NCBI GenBank assembly: GCA_964006375.1
Contig: OZ023262.1
Span: 194,681,907 to 194,745,906 of the forward strand
DNA from: Tillus elongatus
Lineage: Eukaryota > Arthropoda > Insecta > Coleoptera > Cleridae
DNA length: 64,000 nt
Direction: 5' to 3'
Part shown: in pieces, positions 22,646 through 33,789 of the stretch
Layout: the number at the start of each line of letters is the position of its first letter
How positions within the stretch are numbered: position 1 is the first letter of the stretch
Notes under the pieces: generated by a model
The model's database searches: none
Seen by the model: only the letters and a program-made list of their open reading frames with translations
Told to the model about the DNA's origin: nothing
Position numbers and translations under genes: made by a program

Positions 22646-23440
22646 TTTTTTAGCTAATTTTCGTAGAACAAATTTGTTAATGCATTTTTGCATTTTTTAT
22701 CGAAATATAATGCGTTTATAAGAAAAAAATCTGGACGCAGTAAGTCCGTTTTGGTAGTGAATTTCCGGTAAATTTGCAGATTAGCTCCCGAACGCTTTTC
22801 AAAAAACTGTGTTCAGAAACCTGCCTAGACCCCCCCTGGATACACAGAGAAGGTACGGGACCAGGAGGAAGTAGGGGTGTATATTTTTTTTGCTAATTTT
22901 TGTAGAACAAATTCGTTAATGTATTTTTGCATTTTTTTACCGAAATATGATGCGTTTGTAAGAAAAAAAAACTGGACGCAGTAAGTGCGTTTTGGTAGCG
23001 AATTTTTGGTAAATTTGCAGTTTAGCTCCCGAACGCTTTTCAAAAAACTGTTTTCAGAAACCTGCCTAGTGCCCCCCTGAATCCACAAACCCCAAGAAAA
23101 ATGTCTTGTTCACACACCCCAAGGCAGTTACGGGACCAGGAGTGAGTAGGGATGCATATTTTTTTTTAGCTAAATTTCGTAGAACAAATTCGTTAATGCA
23201 TTTTTGCATTTTTTTGTCGAAATATGATGCGTTTGTAAGAAAAAATTCTGGACGCAGTAAGTGCGTTTTGGTAGCAAACTTTCGGTAAATTTGCAGTTTA
23301 GCTCCCGAACGCTTTTCAAAGAACTGTTTTCAGAAACCTGACCAGACCCCCCTGGATCCACAAACCTCAAGAAAAATCCCTTGTTCACGCTCCCCAAGGA
23401 AGTTACGGGACCAGGAGTGAGTAGGAGTGCTGAGCGGGGT
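22646..23440 (+). repeat. Three tandem units of 240-277 bp
   Basis: Units carry the landmarks TGCATTTTTGCATTTTTT (about 22681, 22920, 23197), GGACGCAGTAAGTGCGTTTT, AGCTCCCGAACGCTTTTCAA and a GGGACCAGGAG box. Periods are about 239 and 277; the longer unit gained bases near its CCACAAACC segment. Non-coding; short frames across it are artefacts. Confidence 0.88.
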
Positions 23441-23690
23441 AGGTAAAAAGGAAATATGAGCAGAAAATTCGAGTAAAGCGGGCTTGAAAACTGTCTTTTT
23501 CACATCTTGAAGCCATATCCCCCTTAAACCCTGCCTACCCCGCACAGCACCCCTATTCACTCCCAGTTCCATAACTTCCTTGGAGGGTGTGAACAAGAAA
23601 TTTTTCTTGTGGTTTGTGGATCCAGATGTTTCTGAAAACAATTTGTTGAAAAGCGTTCGGGAGCTAATCTACAAATTTACCGAATTTTCA
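23285..23690. repeat. Inverted repeat closing the tandem block
   Basis: The end of the third tandem unit (23285-23450) is repeated in inverse orientation at 23525-23690: GAGTGCTGAGCGGGGTAGG against CCTACCCCGCACAGCACCC, and AGCTCCCGAACGC against GCGTTCGGGAGCT. About 75 bp separates the arms. A transcript would fold into a stem of more than 150 bp. Confidence 0.85.
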
Positions 23691-23779
23691 TTAAATCCTT
23701 CAAATTTCAATAACTCAATTTGCTATTAACGTAAGCTTTGTTTAAAGAACCAACATTTAAGTTTATTTTCGGAAATTTT

Positions 23780-24090
23780 TGTCGTCGATGGTGCTACACA
23801 CGGGGTACTGGAGAAGACCTTGGCTGGAGGCCATCGAGAGGAGTGACATGGAGCTCACCGTTATTATATGCCATAGAAACTCTGCCGGAAGTTCTTGTAG
23901 AATACACACGGGACCATCCGCAATCTGCAGTCTGCAGACTCGACGTTGGGCCGAGATTCGTAGTGGATAAGACCGCTTCGTTCAGCAGCCAGGGTCATCT
24001 CGACTGGTTTGGCTGACCCTGGAGAGTCCGTTTGGGGTATCGCGGACCACTATTCGCTGGACACCACGACTGGGGGAGTATAGAATCATC
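23780..24090. other. GC-rich patch, unrecognised
   Basis: Markedly richer in G and C than the surroundings, with overlapping open frames at 23738-24016 and 23779-23970 and none that I recognise on either strand. It could be part of an exon or of a transposon leader. No splice, tRNA or promoter features can be supported. Confidence 0.3.
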
Positions 24091-24948
24091 ATACCATGTG
24101 TTTTCTTCAGTGTATTAGTGCAATTGCAGTGCTATAAATTGTGTTATAAAATATCCTTTTTTGTGCTATTCGCTATTTTAGCAAGTCAGACAAGTTACGT
24201 TGACGTATAGTGACCTGTAATGTCATCGTCAGCCATTACCTACCTTTAATCACCTTATTGAAGGAAAGACGGCGTTTTATCTGACTTTTTCATATTCAAT
24301 AGACTAAATTGTTATTTAACTTTAACGTTGTCGTGAAAACGGTCACTTTTAATTTAAGTATTAGGGGGACGTGGATAGCATCTCCGCAGGATTGTTTAAT
24401 TAAAATTTTAGGTAGTAATGTGTCACTTTTAACTAGACACATAATCCCAATAATAACGTTCACGTTATTATTTTAAGTCTGTTGACCTACAAGGTCGTTT
24501 ATGTTATTGTTTATGATCAATAGGAACACTACTTCGCAAGGGGCTTCACCTCTGAGTATTTATTTTAGTAATTTAGAACAGCCAGTGCATCTTGTTATTG
24601 TTTTCTCTTGCAAAGACGCTTCACAGGCCACGCAGTTTTACCACTGGGGTTTTAGGTTACCCGTTACGGTGGTCACATTACTTCAGGCTCTTCAAGCGAA
24701 ACATTTTAGCCATGTTTAGCTTGCTGTACCGTAATGTACACTTTTTGGTAAGTTAACATAAAAGTTACTATCAGCCGATGCTATTTAAGAACCATTGATT
24801 TGCCCATGTATTATGCAGGCCTAATTGTACTTATATAGGTCCATGCTGTTACTACCGCGCATTGTTTTTGCTAAAGCCTAATAATTGTTCTGCTACTGTT
24901 TACATGGTGTGTGAATGTATGGGTCAATATTATATCTGGTATTATTAT
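24091..24948. other. Non-coding flank of an LTR insertion
   Basis: The 72-codon frame at 24501-24719 is not recognised. 24941-24948 (ATTATTAT) is the left flank of the LTR element; its last four bases TTAT are the target duplication. Confidence 0.4.
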
Positions 24949-25382
24949 TGTCACATTTGTCTATGAGAATTAAGTTAAGAACTTTGTTACTTCTATGGTA
25001 GTGTGTTGGTAAGAGCGAATACTCTAGATTGACATTTCTAGAATGGACCAGAAGTGACAGGTGTAGAATAGTGTAGAAGGTCTAGAATCTCTATAGACAG
25101 TATAAATAGACAAGCGGTGCGCAGAGTAAGTTAGTTCAGTATCGAATAATGTGGTGTAAAGAAGTGATCATAGAGTATAAAGCGAATTAACAGTAAGTGT
25201 TGTGGTATAGTAAGCGATCATAGAAGGCTATAGTGGACTATTATTCTATGGACATTTAATAATAGAGAAGAGATATATTTTAGTAGACACTGGTGTTGGA
25301 AAATAGTTGGTAATGATAAATTAGTACTTTGGAAAGCTGTGTTTTGTTAGTAAACAAATCCAGAACCCCGTAGAACGTAACA
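24949..25382 (+). repeat. 5' LTR
   Basis: 434 bp, starts TGTCACATTTG and ends CGTAACA (TG...CA). It is a direct copy of 27846-28268 except for scattered substitutions and an extra 11 bp (near 24990-25005). Confidence 0.95.
25101..25140 (+). promoter_or_regulatory. LTR promoter: TATA box and TCAGT initiator
   Basis: TATAAATAG at 25101 is followed by an arthropod-type initiator TTCAGT at 25135-25140, about 36 bp downstream. This is the expected arrangement for an insect Pol II core promoter and would mark the start of the R region. The 3' LTR keeps the same two sites. Confidence 0.7.
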
Positions 25383-25384
25383 AC

Positions 25385-25402
25385 TGGTGTCAGAAGTGGG
25401 AT
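25385..25402 (+). other. Primer binding site, tRNA-Leu
   Basis: TGGTGTCAGAAGTGGGAT begins two bases after the LTR. It is the complement of the 3' end of an animal leucine tRNA (…CCCACTTCTGACA plus CCA). The match is from memory of that tRNA family. Confidence 0.8.
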
Positions 25403-25563
25403 TTTCAAGCTACTAGCGGAAATATTTTCCAGAATATTCGTTGAGCAACTTGAAAACTTCTAGAATCTCTGGAAGATCAGTGTCAGCAGTGATTAATAAC
25501 TGGGTGTGTTCTTGAAACAGAATAAACTGTGTAACAACCCAGCTATTGGAATTAATTAAAGAA

Positions 25564-27300
25564 ATGAAAGAAGAGGCCAGAAGAAGAGACGAAGAAGCTA
25601 AAGAAGAAGCGAGAAAAAGAGATGAAGAAGCAAGAAGAAGATACGAAGAAGCTAAAGAAGAAGCCAGAAAAAGAGATGAAGAAGCTAGAAAAAGAGACGG
25701 AGAAGCCAAAGAAGAAATGAGAAAAATAGACGGAGAGATCAGAGAGGAACTGAGAAAACGGGACGAAGAAGCAAAGGAAGAAATGAGAAGAAGAGATAAA
25801 GAAACAAAGAAAATTCTACAAGAACAGGCCAGCAGAATTGAGAATATTACTTCGTGTGTTGACGAACGTATGAAGCAGGTAAAAGACGACATCTTTCAGC
25901 AAGTCGAAAGCAGAGTAAGGGGTATCAGCGACGATGTACATGACAAGCTGACGGAAGTACAACAGAAATTGCATTCACTAGAAAAGAAGTGTGAAACCCT
26001 AGCCAAAGGAAACATCAGGCTCGAAGATAGCCCAGTCGCAAGAATTAAGATTCCCACATTTGATGGCTCAGTCCCGTGGGGTATTTATCTACGCCAATTT
26101 GAAGCCGCTGCTACAGCAAATGGTTGGGGCGAGAGAGAGAAAGCGACCTCGTTAATAGTGACTCTCAGAGGAGATGCTCTTGATGTGCTCCAAGGTATTC
26201 CCAGGGAAGAACCTTTGAGTTTTGACAGCATTAAACATCAATTAGAGATGAGGTTTGGCGACCAGCATTTACAACAGCTGTATCGATTGCAGTTGAAAAA
26301 TCGTTGTCAGAAACCGGGCAAAAGTCTCCAACATCTCCACGCCGACGTTGTCAAATTGACGCGATTAGCCTACCCCATAGCTCCGATGGAGTTTTTACAT
26401 CAGCTGTCGGTTCAAACCTTCATTGACGCCATCAGAGATACCGACACGGAGCAGGCGCTGAGGATGGCAAGACACAAAAACTTAAACGATGCTTTGGCAC
26501 GTGCCTTGAAGTTTGAAGTGGTAAAGCAAGCGTCGGAAAGTCATGTGAAAGTTCGCAGTCTCCAAGTCCAAGAAGAAAATAAAACAGATCCATCCAAGAT
26601 CATGCAGCTACTGGAGAAAATAGGAGGACAAAGAAGGCCCACGTCTCATGGACACCCAATAAGAGCTCACCGTACAAATCCCTTGCGCTGCTGGCACTGC
26701 GGCAAAGTGGGACATATAAGAGGCGAATGTTGGGCTCTAAGATCACGCCTAAGGGAAAAAGTGAAGGTAAGGCTGGTAACCATTTCTCAGGTTAGCGATT
26801 CTGGCTGCGCTATCATCGTAGACGGATACGTAAGCGGTAATAAGACCCAGATGGTCGTCGACACAGGCGCACCTAGGACGATTATTCGCCGCGACATGGT
26901 TCCAAGATGGCGAGTAAGAGAGCCAGACAGAGTGTACAGGGTAAATGCAGCCGGTGGTGATCGGATCCAGGTATTTGGCAAAACTGACGTCGAGCTGCAA
27001 ATTGGGACATGGAAGGCAAAGCAGAGAGCCATAGTCGCCGCCATATCAGACCCGATTATAATTTGTTTGGATATACTTCAGGCTCAGTGCGCTAAACTTG
27101 TTCTTGGCACCAATATCCTGACTATCGGCGGTGAAGAAATAATAATGTCGCCTGGCAGTAACCTGGTAGTGCGGAAAATCACCATAGAGGAAAATAGCAA
27201 CGCCTACCGTGAAAGTGCAAATCCAGTGAAGAGAGCGGTGAGAGGAAGAGACGACCCAGTTACTCAGCCAGAAGCAAGTGGAGAAGAAAGTATGAGATAA
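25564..27300 (+). CDS. Gag-protease polyprotein of the LTR element
   Basis: The frame is open from 25516, but the first ATG is at 25564, giving 578 residues. Residues 1-150 are a highly charged coiled coil built of EEARKRDEEA-like units. Residues about 160-325 look like a retrotransposon capsid (IPTFDGSVPW start, then LEMRFGD and ALRMARHKNLNDAL). A zinc knuckle CWHCGKVGHIRGEC is at 376-389. The aspartic protease follows with its catalytic VVDTGAPRT (Asp433); the later hydrophobic-Gly motif is altered, reading IIICLD where a Gly is usual, so activity is doubtful. The protein stops at 27300, before any reverse transcriptase. It would act in particle assembly. Upstream in-frame codons (CVTTQLLELIKEM) suggest the original start may lie a little upstream and has lost its ATG. 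Confidence 0.92.
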   Translation: MKEEARRRDEEAKEEARKRDEEARRRYEEAKEEARKRDEEARKRDGEAKEEMRKIDGEIREELRKRDEEAKEEMRRRDKETKKILQEQASRIENITSCVDERMKQVKDDIFQQVESRVRGISDDVHDKLTEVQQKLHSLEKKCETLAKGNIRLEDSPVARIKIPTFDGSVPWGIYLRQFEAAATANGWGEREKATSLIVTLRGDALDVLQGIPREEPLSFDSIKHQLEMRFGDQHLQQLYRLQLKNRCQKPGKSLQHLHADVVKLTRLAYPIAPMEFLHQLSVQTFIDAIRDTDTEQALRMARHKNLNDALARALKFEVVKQASESHVKVRSLQVQEENKTDPSKIMQLLEKIGGQRRPTSHGHPIRAHRTNPLRCWHCGKVGHIRGECWALRSRLREKVKVRLVTISQVSDSGCAIIVDGYVSGNKTQMVVDTGAPRTIIRRDMVPRWRVREPDRVYRVNAAGGDRIQVFGKTDVELQIGTWKAKQRAIVAAISDPIIICLDILQAQCAKLVLGTNILTIGGEEIIMSPGSNLVVRKITIEENSNAYRESANPVKRAVRGRDDPVTQPEASGEESMR

Positions 27301-27333
27301 ATACAAGACGAAGGGTGCAAAGACCACGTAAAT

Positions 27334-27834
27334 GTGAAGCCAACCCAGAAAAAGGTCAGTGAACCCATTTGTTGGAACAGAGTCGATGTCGAAAGGATGA
27401 ATAGGGCCCGCCGAGATATTTGTGCAAGTAGAAACATCAGAACAACAGCAACTACACGGAAGAACCAGTACCACCTAAGAACTTCGCTTGAAGGAAGCCC
27501 CGACATATTAACGAGAAGGAAAACGATCCACTCTGATGTCGGAATGCACATACAAATAGAAAGCGACCGCATGAAGACCCGTTATGACGTGCCACTTAAT
27601 TCAACTGGTTTTAAAGAAGAAGATCGGGTGTTGTTCTACAAGCCAGTACGACGCAAGCGACGGTCACTTAAACTACAGAAATTATGGGAATGTCCGAATA
27701 AGGTGGCCAAAAGGATCAATAGCGTTGTCTATAGCATTCAAAGGAGCCCGAAGAGCAAGATGAAGGTGGTCCATATGCACATACTTACACCATACCAAGA
27801 AATGTCCGAATTCGATCGGGACGATCGAATATAA
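27334..27834 (+). pseudogene. Integrase C-terminal remnant
   Basis: The same reading frame as Gag-protease, after a stop at 27298-27300. From about residue 75 onward it resembles the C-terminal end of gypsy integrases: SDRMKTRYDV, GFKEEDRVLFYKP, LKLQKLWE and YSIQRSPKSKMKVVHMHIL. The first 70 residues are not recognised and cover the deletion joint. The HHCC and DDE parts are absent. It ends just before the purine tract. No function is expected of it alone. Confidence 0.8.
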
Positions 27835-27845
27835 AAGGGGGGCAG
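27832..27845 (+). other. Polypurine tract
   Basis: AAAAGGGGGGCAG directly before the 3' LTR, the usual site of plus-strand priming. Confidence 0.8.
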
Positions 27846-28268
27846 TGTCACATTTGTCTATGAGAATTAAGTTAGGAACTTTGTTAGTGTGTTGGTAAGA
27901 GCGAACACTCTAGATTGACATTTCTAGAATGGACCAGAAGTGACAGGTGTAGAGTAGTGTAGAAGGTCTAGAATCTCTATAGACAGTATAAATAGACAAG
28001 CGGTGCGCAGAGTAAGTTAGTTCAGTATCGAATAAGGTGGTGTAAAGAAGTGATCATAGAGTATAAAGCGAATTAACAGTAAGTGTTGTGGTATAGTAAG
28101 CGATCATAGAAGGCGATAGTGGAATATTATTCTATGGACATTTAATAATAGAGAAGAGATATATTTTAGTTGACACTGGTGTTGGAAAATAGTTGGTAAT
28201 AATAAATTAGTAGTTTGGAAAGCTGTGTTTTGTTAGTAAACAAATCCAGAACCCCGTAGAACGTAACA
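27846..28268 (+). repeat. 3' LTR
   Basis: 423 bp, TGTCAC...GTAACA. It carries a canonical AATAAA at 28201-28206 where the 5' LTR has GATAAA, so a poly(A) signal is better preserved here. Confidence 0.95.
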
Positions 28269-29115
28269 TTATTATGTGTTGACCGTACCATTGACTTATC
28301 AAGTTACAGAATCACTAGAAAGGTAAACGACTTTGCTTGGGTTCATGTCTTGTTGATTATAGAAGCAGTTTAGTACTGGTAACCCTTCTGGTTGTGCAGT
28401 ATTGTGTTGAAACGCTAATGAACAAGCACCTGGTGCATTTGTTGTGACAGCAGCCTCAATTTACCGAAACATCATAATTAACGGGTTGCATAATAGTTGC
28501 TGGCGCCCGTTATAAGTCCGTAGTACTTGAACAGACCTCAGAGTGGTACCGAACTTCCGAATCCCTCTGAGATATCACTAAGCGCGAGCTTTACTTATGC
28601 CTTCGCTGCTTATTGAGTAAATTGTGATGATTTACACATTTCATGTAGTTAGAAGCAGTTAAGTTGTAGTAATTTATTTCACGGACTTATATTATTATAA
28701 GTTAAGAGTTAATGTATAAATCCATGACTACTTATAACTTAAAAAGAAAATTACATACTAAGAACAAGAAGGAAAGAAAAAAAGACAAAGCAGTATAATT
28801 TTTAATAAGTGTCGCTGCCAGAGTGAAGGTAAGCCGACAAGTCTGATTAAGGTCATACTACAAGCCTACCACGACGGCATGAGACATTAAGTTGGTTCCT
28901 AAATGAGTTAACACTTTGGGCGAAAATGATGATTACTGGGAGATAATTCGAGCTGGCAAAGACACGATTAGAGAAAAAAAGTGCTCCAAAAGTATGTTCG
29001 GAAGGACTCTTTTTATTTACAAGGTGTGACCCAGCAGCTAGGAGTTAGAACTTAGCTGAAACAGTTGGGAGAGATTGTTGTTTAGAACCCAATGGGGTGA
29101 GAGTCAGATCTCCTC
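28269..29115. other. Non-coding, nothing recognised
   Basis: Apart from the TTAT target duplication at 28269-28272, I see no reading frame or repeat I can name. GCTGGCGCCCGTTATAAG at about 28499 faintly recalls a retroelement primer site, but no LTR can be shown beside it. Confidence 0.4.
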
Positions 29116-29119
29116 TGGC

Positions 29120-29875
29120 GCGCCGCTGTTCAAAAGTTGTCAAGCGGGCGAGCCATAGCCTGTCCCCATAGATGGGACCGTAATCGAGACGGGTAGCTGT
29201 TCGTTAAACTCCAGCAGAATAGCATCTGAAGAGAACAGGACTTCAAGCAACGCCAGCATACTCTACAATAGGTATCACCTAGGTTTTGTATACAATAGCG
29301 AAAGTCCCGAGGGAGCAACCCCTGAATGCGTTATTCACTAAATAGAGCATCTTGTTAGCTTTGGATGTTATTTAAGCTATGTGTGCAGACATGCAAATCG
29401 TTTGTATGCAGCAGCCCAAGGTCGTTATGCATTGTAACCTCTCTAACTGTCTCACCACATAAATTGTAGGTGAAGAAGGGGTTGTCATATCCCCAATGTA
29501 GCGCGCAGAATTTCTCAATATTTAATGGAAGTATCCAAATTTTGCTCCAGATATAAATTGCTATTACGTCAACAAAGATGTAGTCGCGGATTGGGACCGG
29601 GTCCTGGAGGGCTTAAAAGTCGTCGGCAAACATGGCGCACTCCGATTTAGGCAGGCAACGCATGTCGGCAGTGTACACAGCAAAGGGCCGAGAACAGAGC
29701 CCTGTAGAGCACCGCTCAGGACCGTTTAACAAGTAGATGTTGTTTCACCAATTCTTACGAAAAACGTTTGGTTAGATAAGAAGCTCCTAATCTAAGCGAG
29801 TAGAAATCCACGAATTCCACAGTGTTCTAGTTTATATAGAAGCCGACGGGTGTGTACGCGGTCGAAGTATGTAAA
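29120..29875 (-). pseudogene. Decayed non-LTR retrotransposon RT
   Basis: The minus strand reads as a LINE reverse transcriptase of CR1/RTE/jockey-like type. Near the upstream end: YFDRVHTRRLLYKLEHCGIR (about 29810-29870) and GSVLGPLL. The catalytic block CAMFADDF is intact at 29619-29630. Then LPLNIEKFCALHWGYDNPFF near 29490-29540, and MHNDLG, followed by a degraded thumb at 29150-29330. Frame changes and a stop near 29725 show it is dead. No endonuclease, no RNase H and no target duplication were seen. Confidence 0.85.
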
Positions 29876-30164
29876 TGTATCACATATTCAAAATTGGTAG
29901 GGCTTTATTGAGTGAACATTAGAACATGTGATGAGCACTGATAGGTACAATTTGGAGAACCCAATTCATCACAATACAGTTTTCAGACCTGACGAGCACA
30001 TCGCTAATAAAGTTAGTGTCATCAGAGGGATGAATAGACACATTCATGTTTTCGACTTTTTTATTGTTAAAACTTATATACTTTAAGTATGGAGAAAGCT
30101 CTGCAGAAACACGATTTTGTCAAGAAATATATGCCTCACCTTTAATCATCTACCTTATCAATTA

Positions 30165-30885
30165 AAAACAGTGCTGCAAATTGCATCATAACTTCCACAT
30201 AGCTGTGATAATCTACTCTCATCAGAAAGACATTCTCATGGGACGAATTTAGGGCCCATGACTTGACCACAAAGAAAATATTTGTATTCCTGTACCCATA
30301 AACTTCTGAAACGTTATATTAGTCTAAATGTCAATTTTCACCAAATCGCCCCCCATTTATTCCCTACCCCATAAAGCGATCTTACCCCAAAATGATTCAA
30401 AGCGTTCCCATGTCGGGTGCTAACTGAATATCAAATTTGAGGATGATATCTCGATTCTTTCTAAAGTGATTACGCCTACTAACAGACAGACGTACATGCC
30501 GAAAGACCGATCGACCGACAGAGAAAATAATGTTCGTTCCAGAATCAAGTTTTCTGTGTGTTTTGAGACTTTTTACGCCGTTTTAGCCAAAACAAATTCG
30601 AAATCTCTGTCACCGATATTCCACCCCCACACATTCAACCTCTCACTTAATTTCAGCACAGAATACCAGATGATCAGTGAAATTGAAAGTTTTCTAATAA
30701 ACAAACCCTAAGACGTTTTATTACTTGAGCTTATACGAAAAAATGCCAATTTTCGCCGAATCACCCACATCCTTCTAAAGTTATCGTGGGTACAAACAGA
30801 CTGACAGACACACAAAAAATCGTTCTCCCATCATGTTTTCTATATGTTTTTGTCGCCGATTCCATACTTCCAGACGTATTGACGA
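30165..30885 (+). repeat. Dispersed repeat family B, forward copy
   Basis: The best forward copy: TTCACCAAATCG and CCCCATTTATTCCC, then ACTAACAGACAGACG, ACCGACAGAG, CACACATTCAACCTCTCA and TAATAAACAAACCCT. It matches 256-850 in reverse. The frame at 30466-30711 is part of the repeat. Confidence 0.78.
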
Positions 30886-31539
30886 TCTGAAAGTAATAAT
30901 GGAAAAACTAAACAGAATTTTGAATCAGCAATATATTTTTCAGAATGCATAAGAAAAGATGGTACACTGAAACACAAAATAATAAACTTTTCTTGGTAAA
31001 ATATATTCAGAAAACCTGCGAACCTAGTTGATAAGCTTGTTACAATTCAGCGAATGCTTATTTGAATAAGGGTAAGGTTGGCTCTTTTAAGGGAAATCAG
31101 TGCAAAGAATAGAAATGTGAACTTATCACAACACAGAGACTTTTCTAATAAAAAAAAACAGGCTGTGAATTTATGCAGACGACAATTTCACGAAATTCCC
31201 ATGTAAATGGGTCACAATAAATTAGATTAGCACGAATTCTGAAGCCCTTCGTTAACATTTACTGCTCAAATAATATAAGATTTTCATAGCTAATTAAATT
31301 ATGGAATTTTAAGACAAAGCATAAATAATTAAATGGAATAAAATGAAAGTGTCTATAAAAGGGCTTATTTGGTTTACAAGGTTGTCTTACCGGGATTACT
31401 ATCTTGAAATCCAATGTGGCCCATATAACTATTTCAGATGTTTTCTTTGTGCACTAGATACTACATAACATAACATTCTCTGCAGCATTGACTTAGTGTT
31501 TAAGCAGGTTGAATGAGAGCAGGCTCCGATATTAAAAAA

Positions 31540-32060
<521 letters not shown>

Positions 32061-32479
32061 TGACGACCCCTAACAGGTATTTTCCAAAAATTTCACTTAT
32101 TTCACAAAATTTAATTTTAAATATGTCAGGACGCGCTTTTTCTTCTTAAACTTTCAAAACAGAACTTTTTCTTTTGTTTTTCATCATCATGACATTCTAG
32201 TTTCCATAAATCATCGCCCTCGGGTCAATAATTTACACGAAACGATAATTCCGAAAAAACTTCTTTATTGCCTTCCTTAAACCTCGATTTTTGCACTATA
32301 TGCTACATTTTCTGTCTAAAACTTTAATTGGGACCGTTCATTAATCTATAAATATAGCGTATTTAAAAAATTAATTTAATCCCCCACTTAGAAAACAATC
32401 ACAACATTTTTAATTTTATGTCATCTGTCATCCCAACGTCGTAATTGTTGAGAATCGTTTTCTGGATTTTAGGGACCGA

Positions 32480-32890
32480 GATGTCTCGATCGCTAGTTCG
32501 GGTAGTATGTGTAAGCCATGTTATTTGTATTGTTTCGTCCCGTACTATGTATCAGTCTACGCATGGCAGCTAAGTGCTTTGTCTTTGTCAGGCATTAGAC
32601 TTTAACCACTCGAGGCGTTTCAATTCATGTCTTTCAGATTTTATTTTTAATTTGCAAAAAACTCAAAGAATCAAATTACGTAAAATTCACACAGAGGTTT
32701 ATTTACACCTTTTTTAGCTACAAAATCTTATTCAACTCTCAGTAATACTTTCTCAAAAATATTTTTGTATAATTTTGGGAGAAAAAGGTCCGCAATAGCT
32801 GATTTACGAACGCGTCCGCGGGCTTAAAAAAATCAAGATATATGCCAAGTCGTTCAAATGAGTCGAGTATTTTTTGGGTTATCGCTCGGA
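32480..32890 (-). repeat. Repeat D and second-variant (TA)n flank
   Basis: 32480-32760 is a reverse copy of repeat D (GGCATTAGACTTTAACCACT). 32770-32892 is the second-variant left flank (CTGATTTACGAACGCGTCC, TTTTTTGGGTTATCGCTCGG) leading to the TA array in forward orientation. Confidence 0.7.
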
Positions 32891-32892
32891 TA

Positions 32893-32909
32893 CATATATA
32901 ATATATATG

Positions 32910-32986
<77 letters not shown>
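32893..32986. repeat. (TA)n microsatellite, interrupted
   Basis: TA array with two early interruptions. The left side is a family A-type flank; the right side begins directly with CAGGGTGGGCCATA, the end of a mariner-type inverted repeat. Confidence 0.97.
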
Positions 32987-32989
<3 letters not shown>

Positions 32990-33292
32990 GGTGGGCCATA
33001 GATTTAAGAACTTTAGAAATAACCAGGAAAATAATACAGATTGTATTCAAATAAATGTTTATTTGTAAGAACAAAAATATACTGAAAATGTAAAATATCA
33101 TTCTAGTTACTCTAATACCTTCAAAAATACAGTGCACTCAAGAATATTTTTGTATATTTTTGGGGGAAATTCAAATAAATGTTTATTTGTGAGAACAGAA
33201 ATATACCGAAAATGTAAAATGTCATTCCAGTTACTCTAATACCTTCAAAAATATGTGCACTCAAGAATATTTTTGTATATTTTTGGGGGAAA
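32987..33292 (+). repeat. Mariner end piece and a 124-bp tandem duplication
   Basis: 32987-33050 matches the terminal sequence of the mariner at 33608 (CCATA, then AATAACCAGGAAAA and ACAGATTGTATTCAAATAAA). 33045-33168 and 33169-33292 are two tandem copies of one 124-bp unit. The second runs into another (TA)n flank at 33300-33395. Confidence 0.75.
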
Positions 33293-33395
33293 ATGTGTGT
33301 TATAGCTGATTTACGAACTCTTCCGCGGGATTAACAAAACGAAGATGTGTGCCAACTTTCGTTCAAATCAGTCGAGTATTTTTTGGGTTAGCGCT

Positions 33396-33610
<215 letters not shown>

Positions 33611-33789
33611 TGGGTCATACATTTTTACACTTTTGGAATAACCAGGAAAAAAATACAGATTGTATTCAAATAAATATTTATTTTTAAGAGCAAAAATATA
33701 CTGGAATATCATTTCTTAAAAATAATATCGCCCAAATGGCCGCCATCTCGTCGCTAGCATGTCTCAAGTCTGGCCCTTAGATTTTCGAA

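Larger units (their letters stand above)
24949..28268 (+). mobile_element. Ty3/gypsy-like LTR retrotransposon, internally deleted
   Basis: A complete insertion 3320 bp long: two LTRs, primer site, Gag-protease ORF, integrase tail, purine tract and a 4-bp target duplication (TTAT at 24945-24948 and 28269-28272). The internal region is 2463 bp, too short for a full pol gene. Reverse transcriptase, RNase H and the integrase catalytic core are missing, so mobility would depend on proteins from a relative. LTRs differ by about nine substitutions and one 11-bp indel (my count), so the insertion is fairly recent. The Gag-protease frame is intact. Confidence 0.93.

Noticed and set aside
22646..23440. 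CRISPR-like array
   Set aside because: Unit length (240-277 bp) and lack of unique spacers rule this out; the window is eukaryotic and these are tandem duplications.
25413..25892. 159-codon minus-strand frame rich in Ser/Leu
   Set aside because: It is the antisense shadow of the Glu/Lys/Arg-rich coiled coil of the Gag protein.
28490..28520. Primer site of a further LTR element (GCTGGCGCCCGTTATAAG)
   Set aside because: No LTR, no paired repeat and no coding sequence beside it; the resemblance is limited to a few bases.
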